DNA of 15,748 nucleotides from Anaerolineales bacterium (GTDB taxonomy: Bacteria > Chloroflexota > Anaerolineae > 4572-78 > J111), in the NCBI GenBank assembly GCA_012032575.1, contig JAAUSP010000120.1:1-15748 (forward strand), in the 5' to 3' direction. Every line of letters starts with the position of its first letter. Within the stretch, counting starts at the first letter, position 1. Shown in pieces: positions 10,067 through 15,748 of the stretch. The position numbers and the translations under genes are program-made. Under the pieces are notes generated by a model. The model did no database searches. It was not told where the DNA came from and saw only the letters and a program-made list of their open reading frames with translations.

Positions 10067-12667
10067 ATGACCCAAAAACAGACCGAACCCAAGCTGGATA
10101 TTGCCGGCCTGGAAGCGCCTGAGCTAGACCTGACCAAAATCTTGCTGGTGGACGACGTGCCGGAAAACCAGGTCTTACTGCAATATATGTTTCAGGGTAC
10201 CGGGTTTAACCTGAGTCTGGCCGCCAATGTTGAGCAGGCGCTGGAAAAGGCCCAGGCTGAATTACCTGCCGTAATTATCACCGATATTCAGATGCCCGGC
10301 TTGAGCGGTTTTGACCTGTTGGCTTCCCTGAAAGGCGATGAGCGCACCAAAAATATCGGGGTTATCCTGGTCACTGCCCACCACCGCGAGTCTCGCCAGG
10401 TAAGCCACGGCCTGAATCTGGGGGCCGATGACTATATCTCTCGCCCGTTTGTACGGGATGAATTTATGTCGCGCGTGCAGGCGGTCAGGCGGGTTAAGGC
10501 CGCGGAAGTCGAAACCCAACGCCAGGCCCGCCTGGTTACCCGGCGCAATCAAAGGCTGCAACTGGTTAACGAACTGGCCCTGGCCGTTAATTCTGCCTCG
10601 GATTTACAGGCTATCCTGCCACCCTTTTTGTCAAAACTGGCCCAACTCATTCAAGCCGAATTGGTGGCCCTTATTTTACCCGACGAAGAAAAAAAAGAAT
10701 TGATGGCTCACGTGGTTCTGCCGGGTGGTAAACATATAGCCACCTCGCTCACTTTTATGGTAGTAGACAAAATTTCTAACCAAATCCTGCAAGGTAACGT
10801 ACCCACGCTGGTGCTGTATTTGCTCGACCAGTACCAATTAGAAGAGGAACTGGGGTTTGGGGTCTCTTTTGAAGCTGTTCAAGATATTCAGTTGTTGAGC
10901 CGGGAGCAGATTGTAGGCAGCCTGGCTTTTGTGGGCCGGCAGCCTCTTGCTTTGGATGAAGCTGACTGGACCCTCTTACGCTCGGTGGCCAGCATTATTG
11001 CGGTAGCCGTAGAAAATGCCCGTCTGCTGGACAGCGCCCAGCAGCAGGTTGACGATTTAATCGCCCTCAACGAAATTGGCCGGGCATTGACCTCGACTCT
11101 GGATTTGGAGCAGGTCTTAAAACAAACCACCTTGCTCATCCAGCGGGCCTTGCTTTCTGAAGCAGCACTGCTATGGCTGCTCGACGAGACCGGCCAGGAA
11201 TTGGTTTTGATTGCCGCTTCGGGCCTGGGGGCCAGTTTAGCCACGGGCTTTCGTTTGCCGCTTGATGAGCGACTGGTGGGCCAGGTAGCCCGCACCGGCG
11301 AGCCGCATATTGTGGCCGATATTACCAAAGATGAAACCTTTTTGACCCCATTTCCCCAACTGAGCCATTACCAGTTTCACTCGGTGCTGAGCATGCCGGT
11401 GCAGATCAAAGGCAAAACTATCGGGGTGATGCAGGCGCTGCACCAAAAAGTGAATCGTTTCGATCAGGATGATCTGCGGTTATCTTACTCGATGGTCAGC
11501 TCGGTGGGTATTGCGGTTGAAAATGCCCGGCTTTTTAATGAGGTGCAGACGTTTAGCCGCCAATTAGAGGGAATGGTAGCCGAACGAACCCGGCAGTTGG
11601 CCGAAGAAAAAGAAAAAAGTGAAGCCATTTTGGCCAGTATGGCCGACGGCTTGCTGGTGCTGGATGCCCAGCATCGCATTTTAACCGCCAATAAGGTCGC
11701 CGAAACCATGCTTGATCTCAACCTGGAGGAACAACAGGGACAGTCGCTCAAGCCGGCCCAATTAAGGAATCCATTGTGGCAGTGTGTGCTTCAACTCAGC
11801 AGCAGCCCCCACCTTACCGATACTGCGCTGGTAGATGTCCCCGCTGCCGCGATAACCACGGCCCGCTCTATTCAGGCTCACTCGGCCAAAATGCGGCCGG
11901 GTACCGAGGAGAGTATTGGCACGGTGATTGTGCTGCGCGATATCACCAGCTTGACCGAGGTAGAGCGATTGAAGGCCCGTTTTATGGCCGGGGTAACGCA
12001 CGAGCTAAAAACGCCGTTATCGGTCATTCGTCTGCATGCCAAAAACCTCATGACCTACTACGATCGTTTGTCCAGCTCAAACCGGGCCGAACTGCTTACC
12101 GCCATCCAGGGGCAAACCCTCCTGCTGGAGCAGCTTATCGAGGACATTTTGCAGCTCTCCCGGCTGGATGCCGGCTTAAAAAACACCGAACCGGAGCCGT
12201 TCAATTTAATTGAGGCAATCCACCGGCCCATTACCGATCTGCGCCCGCTGGCCGAGTCCAAACGCCTGAAACTCATCTGGCAAGAACCGGCACCGGCAGT
12301 CCAAATAGCGGCCGACCAGAACCAGATCGAACGAGTGGTTCGGAATTTGATAGATAATGCCATTAAATACACGCCCGCTGGCGGTTTGGTAACAGTCAAA
12401 GCCCTGGTAACCTCAAACAACGGGCAGACGGTGGCCCAAATTCGGGTCAGCGACACCGGGATCGGTATTCCGCCGGATCAACAAGCCCGCATCTTTGAGC
12501 GTTTCTACCGGGTTGATCCTTCGCACACCATCCCTGGTACGGGGCTGGGTTTGTCTATTGTCAAAGAAATTGTTAATGTCTATGCCGGAGAAGTTGAACT
12601 GGAGAGTACACCAGGGCAGGGTAGCACGTTTATCGTTACCCTGCCGGCTGTTTCCAGCAAAAAATAA
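10067..12667 (+). CDS. Cytoplasmic histidine kinase: REC-GAF-GAF-PAS-HisKA-HATPase
   Basis: Predicted soluble sensor kinase of 866 residues. Seen in order: receiver domain (about 24-140) with Asp29/Asp30, phospho-acceptor Asp73 in ITDIQMPG and Thr103; a helical linker; GAF1 (about 165-320); GAF2 (about 335-495); a coiled-coil linker (500-520); PAS (about 515-630); HisKA with phospho-histidine His645 in THELKTP; and HATPase with the N box NLIDNAIKYTP (Asn764), DTGIG (796-800), FERFYR and GTGLGLS (824-830). There is no TM segment or signal peptide, so sensing is intracellular; ligands are unknown. The conserved receiver Lys is replaced by Arg126 (SRPF). Start is ATG 10067 with a weak ribosome-binding site. 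The receiver protein gene follows after 130 nt and is the probable partner. Confidence 0.93.
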   Translation: MTQKQTEPKLDIAGLEAPELDLTKILLVDDVPENQVLLQYMFQGTGFNLSLAANVEQALEKAQAELPAVIITDIQMPGLSGFDLLASLKGDERTKNIGVILVTAHHRESRQVSHGLNLGADDYISRPFVRDEFMSRVQAVRRVKAAEVETQRQARLVTRRNQRLQLVNELALAVNSASDLQAILPPFLSKLAQLIQAELVALILPDEEKKELMAHVVLPGGKHIATSLTFMVVDKISNQILQGNVPTLVLYLLDQYQLEEELGFGVSFEAVQDIQLLSREQIVGSLAFVGRQPLALDEADWTLLRSVASIIAVAVENARLLDSAQQQVDDLIALNEIGRALTSTLDLEQVLKQTTLLIQRALLSEAALLWLLDETGQELVLIAASGLGASLATGFRLPLDERLVGQVARTGEPHIVADITKDETFLTPFPQLSHYQFHSVLSMPVQIKGKTIGVMQALHQKVNRFDQDDLRLSYSMVSSVGIAVENARLFNEVQTFSRQLEGMVAERTRQLAEEKEKSEAILASMADGLLVLDAQHRILTANKVAETMLDLNLEEQQGQSLKPAQLRNPLWQCVLQLSSSPHLTDTALVDVPAAAITTARSIQAHSAKMRPGTEESIGTVIVLRDITSLTEVERLKARFMAGVTHELKTPLSVIRLHAKNLMTYYDRLSSSNRAELLTAIQGQTLLLEQLIEDILQLSRLDAGLKNTEPEPFNLIEAIHRPITDLRPLAESKRLKLIWQEPAPAVQIAADQNQIERVVRNLIDNAIKYTPAGGLVTVKALVTSNNGQTVAQIRVSDTGIGIPPDQQARIFERFYRVDPSHTIPGTGLGLSIVKEIVNVYAGEVELESTPGQGSTFIVTLPAVSSKK

Positions 12668-12741
12668 ATCGAGGTTCACGCCACAGGCGAAGCATAAGAA
12701 TGGGGCAGACAGTCCCAAAGGGACGACGCCAACAACAAAAA

Positions 12742-12776
12742 TGACTTTCTGACTACTGACTACTGATTACGACTAC
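12742..12776. repeat. Heptad repeat upstream of the receiver gene (CTGACTA type)
   Basis: Units ctgacta (12749-12755), ctgacta (12756-12762), ctgatta (12763-12769) and cgactac (12770-12776), with a weaker unit before them. It ends 9 bp before the strong ribosome-binding site of the receiver gene. Confidence 0.8.
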
Positions 12777-12785
12777 TATTTTCAC

Positions 12786-12791
12786 AGGAGG
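12786..12791 (+). promoter_or_regulatory. Strong Shine-Dalgarno of the receiver gene
   Basis: AGGAGG with 6 nt to the ATG at 12798, the best ribosome-binding site in the window. It suggests higher translation than the kinase. Confidence 0.85.
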
Positions 12792-12797
12792 GTACTC

Positions 12798-13367
12798 ATG
12801 GGAATAACCTTAGAAAATGAGCCAAGTTATAAACCCCTGATTCTGGTTGTGGATGACAACCCCGAATATTTGAACGGCATTAAATTGACCCTGGAGATGG
12901 AAGGCTTCAAAGTTTTAACAGCGCATGACGGTCAGCAAGCTCTGGACCGACTCCACGCCCTTCCTATCGGCCAGAGTAAGGCCAGTCCCGAAGCCAAACG
13001 CCTGCCCGACTTGATTCTGGCCGATATTATGATGCCGGTAATGGATGGGTATGATCTTTACGACCGCATCCGCTCCCATCCCTACACCAACATATCCCTT
13101 ATCTTCCTCACCGCCAAATCCGGCGACGAAGATGTGCGCCTGGGCAAAGAATTGGGGGCCGAAGATTATCTCTCCAAACTGGCTTCAACCGAAGATTTAT
13201 TAGCCAGTGTTCGCGGCAAGCTCAATCGAGTGGGCCAGCAGCGCGCCGTTATGACTGAGTTTCACGATAATATGGGGCAATCGGGCAATATCGGCGGAAT
13301 TATTCTGCTGGTCGTCATTATTTTGTTGATAATCCTGGCGTTCTATTTAGGTACACTATTTTCGTGA
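12798..13367 (+). CDS. Stand-alone receiver (REC) protein with C-terminal membrane anchor
   Basis: Predicted response regulator of 189 residues without a classical output domain. Seen: a receiver domain at about 14-143 with Asp19/Asp20, phospho-acceptor Asp76 in ADIMMPVMDG, Thr105 in FLTAKS and Lys127, where the usual Lys-Pro is Lys-Leu; an extra loop of about 10 residues at 57-69 (IGQSKASPEAKRL); a polar linker; then a very hydrophobic segment at 166-187 (GGIILLVVIILLIILAFYLG) that should be a TM helix, ending only two residues later. The protein is therefore probably tail-anchored with the receiver in the cytoplasm. It lies downstream of the kinase on the same strand, which suggests that kinase phosphorylates it. 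It has no DNA-binding, GGDEF or enzymatic domain. The gene ends 9 bp from the end of convergent lysS. Confidence 0.9.
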   Translation: MGITLENEPSYKPLILVVDDNPEYLNGIKLTLEMEGFKVLTAHDGQQALDRLHALPIGQSKASPEAKRLPDLILADIMMPVMDGYDLYDRIRSHPYTNISLIFLTAKSGDEDVRLGKELGAEDYLSKLASTEDLLASVRGKLNRVGQQRAVMTEFHDNMGQSGNIGGIILLVVIILLIILAFYLGTLFS

Positions 13368-13376
13368 TTGACCGGA

Positions 13377-14886
13377 TTACTCCCGCGGCCGCATCTGCGG
13401 AAATAGAATTACTTCACGGATAGACTGCTGGTTGGTTAGCAGCATTGTCAACCGGTCCACGCCCATGCCCAAACCGCCGGTCGGCGGCATACCCTGCATC
13501 AGGGCCACAATGTAATCATCGTCCATCACGTGCGCTTCCTCGTCGGCGTCTTTTTGCTGCTCCAAAAAACGCTGGCGCTGGATAATGGGGTCGTTCAACT
13601 CCGAATAGGCGTTGGCAATTTCCATACCGACTACAAAGGCTTCAAACCGCTCGACCATACGCGGGTCCTCCGGCTTCTGTTTGGACAGGGGCGAAATATC
13701 CAGCGGAAAGGTGTGAATAAACGTCGGGTTGACAATCGTCGGCTCGACATATTCACCCAGCAGTTCGCCCACCAGTTTACCCCAGTTCGGCTGCGGCGAC
13801 ACATTCAGCTTGAGCCGCTGGCACTCGGCCCACAGCGCCTTCACATCCCCATAAGTCTCAAAAATATCAATTCCAGTGTACTGTTTGATCCCTTCGGCCA
13901 GATTCAACCGCCGCCAGGGCGGGGTCAGGTCCACTTCTTTCCCGTCAAAGATAACCAGGGTTGTGCCCAGCACTTCCTGCGCCACCGTAGCAACCAGGGT
14001 CTCGGTCAGGCGCATCATATCTTCATAATCGGCGTAGGCCCAATAGCACTCCATCATGGTAAATTCGGGGTTGTGCCGGGTGCTGATGCCTTCATTCCGA
14101 AAGTCTTTGCAGATTTCGTACACCTTCTCAAAGCCGCCCACAATCAGCCGTTTCAGATAAAGTTCATCAGCAATCCGCAGATAAAGCGTTGTATCCAAGG
14201 CATTGTGATGGGTCACAAAAGGCCGGGCCATTGCGCCGCCGTAAATGGGCTGCAAGGTGGGCGTTTCTACTTCCAAAAAGCCTTTGCCATCCAAAAACCG
14301 GCGCGTGGCCGTAATGATTTTGCTGCGTTTGACAAAAATATCACGCACCTCCGGGTTGGCCAACAAATCCAGATAGCGCTGGCGGTAGCGGGTTTCGGTA
14401 TCTTTCAAGCCGTGCCACTTTTCCGGCAACGGATGGAGGGCTTTGGAGGCCAATTGAAAAGCGGTCACATGAACGCTGACCTCGCCGGTGCGGGTGCGGA
14501 AGAGATACCCCTGCGCGGCCACAAAATCACCCAGATCAAAATCCTTGTTGAACTGCTGATACAGGTCCTCGCCCAAATCGTCTTTGCGAAAGTAAAGCTG
14601 CAAACGGCCCGTGCCATCTTCGATGTGGGCAAAGCGCTTTGCCCATGTTCCGTATCGCCACCAAACGCCCGGCCACGGCCACCTCAGGGCGCGGCTTTTC
14701 CTCGCTGCCCTCGGGTAAAGCAGCCTCGGCGGTTTCAAATATCTGAATGGCCGCCGCCGCCGAGTGCTCACGGGTCACACGGGGCGGGTAAGGCAGTTGG
14801 CCGCGTTCGGCAAAGGCGGGAAGCTTGTTCAAGCGCTGTTCGATTTGCTCACCGAAAGCTTGAAAGTAACTCAGATCTTGTTCCAT
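13377..14886 (-). pseudogene. lysS: Lysyl-tRNA synthetase, class II, frameshifted
   Basis: Class II LysRS charges tRNA-Lys with lysine. The gene is in two frames. The first (14886 to about 14638) holds the N-terminal helix and the start of the anticodon-binding OB fold, VAVAGRLVAIRNMGKA. The second (about 14637 to 13377) continues with FAHIEDGTGRLQLYFRKDDLGE, motif 1 region FLEVETPTLQPIYGG, motif 2 FRNEGISTRHNPEFTMME and motif 3 GLGMGVDRLTMLLT. The two halves meet without lost domains at a 20-bp palindrome (14626-14645); a two-base deletion fits best, since relatives have one residue between MGKA and FAH. The repaired length would be 503 residues, normal for the family. ATG 14886 has GGAGA 10 nt upstream. 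It lies downstream of greA. Because LysRS is essential, either this is an assembly error, another lysS exists, or frameshifting occurs. Confidence 0.85.
14626..14645. repeat. 20-bp perfect palindrome at the lysS frameshift
   Basis: TGGGCAAAGC joined directly to its exact reverse complement GCTTTGCCCA. The centre coincides with the position where the lysS reading frame changes. Confidence 0.9.
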
Positions 14887-14913
14887 TGAAATTTTTTCTC
14901 CAAAAAATGCAAA

Positions 14914-14943
14914 TAAAAAACGGAGTCTCCTGGGGAGACTCCG
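14914..14943 (-). terminator. Intrinsic terminator after greA
   Basis: On the minus strand a perfect 10-bp stem (ggagtctccg-type arms at 14921-14930 and 14934-14943) with a 3-nt loop is followed by TTTTTTATTT. It lies 35 nt beyond the greA stop and only about 13 nt before the lysS Shine-Dalgarno. Confidence 0.9.
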
Positions 14944-14977
14944 CTCTATTATGCACGCTTAAAGCGTTTGACGCAAG

Positions 14978-15445
14978 CTATTCGATCTTGACCACTTTGA
15001 AAGTGATCTCACCGTTGGGAGTCTCAGCCGTTACCGCTTGACCCACTTTAGCCCCCAACAGGGCCTTACCAATCGGCGATTCATTGGAGATTCTGCCGTT
15101 GAGCGGATCAGCTTCGGCGGAACCGACAATGTGGTAGGTCTCCGGGTCAAAGCCCTCTTCGGCCACCGTCACCCTGCTGCCCACATTCACGTAGTCGCCG
15201 CTGCCATTCTTCTCGATGATGACAGCCTCGCGCAGTTGTGCTTCGATGGTCTGGATTCGGCCTTCCAGAAAGGCCTGCGCCAATTTGGCTTCATCATAAG
15301 CGGAATTCTCGCTGATATCGCCCTCTTCTTTAGCCGATTGAATAGCGGCAGCAACCTCCTTGCGGCGAACCGTTATCAAGTCCTTGAGTTCTTCTTCTAG
15401 TTTCTTTTTGCCTTCTGAGGTTAAATAAACAGGTTTATCTGCCAT
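14978..15445 (-). CDS. greA: Transcription elongation factor GreA
   Basis: Rescues backtracked RNA polymerase by stimulating transcript cleavage through the secondary channel. Seen in 155 residues: an N-terminal antiparallel coiled coil (about 8-75) with the acidic tip GDISENSAYDEAK, where Asp43 and Glu46 match the catalytic pair Asp41/Glu44 of Escherichia coli GreA, and a C-terminal FKBP-like domain with VNVGSRVTV, SPIGKALLGAKVGQAV and the terminal FKVVKIE. Length and motifs are normal, so it should be functional. ATG 15445 has AAGGA 9 nt upstream. The gene has its own promoter at 15708-15736, a leader of about 255 nt with terminator-like hairpins, and a strong terminator after the stop. lysS follows. 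Confidence 0.97.
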   Translation of the reverse strand: MADKPVYLTSEGKKKLEEELKDLITVRRKEVAAAIQSAKEEGDISENSAYDEAKLAQAFLEGRIQTIEAQLREAVIIEKNGSGDYVNVGSRVTVAEEGFDPETYHIVGSAEADPLNGRISNESPIGKALLGAKVGQAVTAETPNGEITFKVVKIE

Positions 15446-15521
15446 TGAAAATTTTCCTTACCTCATTTCTATAAACAATACTATCCAAATATCTCACACC
15501 CACTACAAAAAGCAGGGGTAG

Positions 15522-15545
15522 AAAAAGCGGCTTACCTAGCCCGCT
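15522..15545 (-). terminator. Second terminator-like hairpin in the greA leader
   Basis: On the minus strand AGCGG-G-CT, loop AGGTA, AG-CCGCT makes a 7-bp stem with one bulged G, followed by TTTTT. Weaker than the promoter-proximal one. Confidence 0.45.
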
Positions 15546-15640
15546 ATCGTCAAACTGGATCCGGCAGGGTGCTAACTGTAAAGCAAGATCTGGAGATTTT
15601 TAACTCTACCCTCGCGAGGTTATAACGAGGGAGAACCAAT

Positions 15641-15669
15641 AAAAAAAACAGAGACCTTATTCGGGTCCC
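15641..15669 (-). terminator. Promoter-proximal intrinsic terminator in the greA leader
   Basis: On the minus strand GGGACC (15664-15669), loop CGAATAA, GGTCTC (15651-15656) with one G-T wobble pair, then TG and eight T residues (15641-15648). A transcript from the promoter at 15708-15736 would end here after about 60 nt. Confidence 0.65.
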
Positions 15670-15679
15670 GGTCACAGCG

Positions 15680-15703
15680 GCGAATATATTCGCAATTAAT
15701 TGC
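15680..15703. repeat. Two overlapping perfect palindromes downstream of the greA promoter
   Basis: gcgaatatattcgc (15680-15693) and gcaattaattgc (15692-15703) share two bases. The second covers the predicted transcription start, so the pair could be an operator, or the first could be a 5' RNA hairpin. Confidence 0.6.
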
Positions 15704-15707
15704 TGCT

Positions 15708-15736
15708 ATTATACCCGAGAATTCTTGATTTGTAAA
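15708..15736 (-). promoter_or_regulatory. Sigma-70 promoter for greA
   Basis: On the minus strand TTTACA (15731-15736), a 17-nt spacer and TATAAT (15708-15713). This is the closest match to consensus in the window. Transcription should start near 15701. Confidence 0.8.
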
Positions 15737-15748
15737 GGGCTTTTCTAA

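Larger units (their letters stand above)
12668..12797 (+). other. Kinase-receiver intergenic region with mini-palindrome
   Basis: Contains gtccc-aaa-gggac (12712-12724), a 5-bp stem with a 3-nt loop followed by gacgcc. There is no T-run, so it is not a convincing terminator. The heptad block and ribosome-binding site are listed separately. Confidence 0.5.
15446..15707 (-). promoter_or_regulatory. Structured greA 5' leader, no gene seen
   Basis: About 255 nt between the predicted transcription start (near 15701) and the greA ATG. It holds two overlapping palindromes (15680-15693 and 15692-15703), an intrinsic terminator (15641-15669), competing GC-rich pairings around 15609-15632 (ccctcgcgaggttataacg region), and a second terminator-like hairpin (15522-15545). 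I find no open frame with a ribosome-binding site and no match to T-box, tRNA or a riboswitch I recognise. Confidence 0.55.

Noticed and set aside
12712..12724. Intrinsic terminator between the kinase and receiver genes
   Set aside because: The stem is only 5 bp and no T-run follows, so it looks like one of the small palindromes of the repeat families.
13384..13405. Bidirectional terminator between the convergent receiver and lysS genes
   Set aside because: ccgc-atct-gcgg is a 4-bp stem inside the lysS coding end without a T-run on either strand.
14626..14645. Programmed ribosomal frameshift site in lysS
   Set aside because: No slippery heptamer or clear stop-codon context is seen at the junction, and LysRS is not known to use programmed frameshifting; mutation or assembly error is more likely.
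13530..15041. Open frame of 503 codons on the plus strand opposite lysS
   Set aside because: It is antisense to lysS across its whole length, shows no recognisable domain and its composition is explained as a shadow of the real gene.
15446..15701. T-box riboswitch or tRNA gene in the greA leader
   Set aside because: No AGGGTGGTACCGCG-type T-box core and no consistent cloverleaf with a GTTCGAATC-type arm could be found on either strand.

Overview
The window looks like a chromosomal segment of a free-living bacterium, most probably Chloroflexota (Anaerolineae-like). That is an inference from the gene mix (a DUF951 protein, a CASTOR/POLLUX-type channel, a cytoplasmic REC-GAF-GAF-PAS histidine kinase, mfd, corA, greA-lysS) and from the abundance of short 7-8 bp tandem repeats; no rRNA or tRNA gene is present to confirm it. 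Nothing looks like a phage, plasmid, insertion sequence or CRISPR array.

Layout. Positions 12-3089 (minus strand) hold a likely three-gene operon read right to left from a promoter at 3161-3189: a small membrane protein, a family-2 glycosyltransferase and a two-TM channel protein with RCK domains. Positions 3217-9876 (minus) hold mfd, corA, a frameshifted SAM-dependent methyltransferase, a PHP-domain phosphoesterase and a DUF951 protein, probably led by the mfd promoter at 9931-9959. From the divergent mfd/kinase intergenic region a plus-strand pair runs to 13367: a cytoplasmic histidine kinase with an N-terminal receiver, and a stand-alone receiver protein that ends in a membrane anchor. Convergent to it on the minus strand are greA and lysS; lysS is broken by a frameshift at a 20-bp perfect palindrome. 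greA has a leader of about 255 nt with an intrinsic terminator close to its promoter.

Functionally the segment mixes transcription and repair housekeeping (mfd transcription-coupled repair, greA transcript cleavage, lysS translation), ion transport (corA, channel) and signalling (kinase plus receiver). The kinase/receiver pair has no DNA-binding output domain, so it should act through protein partners, possibly at the membrane.

The most unusual property is a set of short repeat blocks built on 7-bp or 8-bp periods, often next to small palindromes. They fill intergenic gaps (3444-3602, 4320-4382, 12742-12776) and have also invaded coding sequence. Three separate blocks lie inside mfd and keep its frame open, making the protein about 130 residues longer than usual, and one block forms the N-terminus of the methyltransferase. 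Two frameshifts (methyltransferase at a G5 run, lysS at the palindrome) are either real mutations or assembly errors; the lysS one in particular needs read-level checking because the gene is normally essential.
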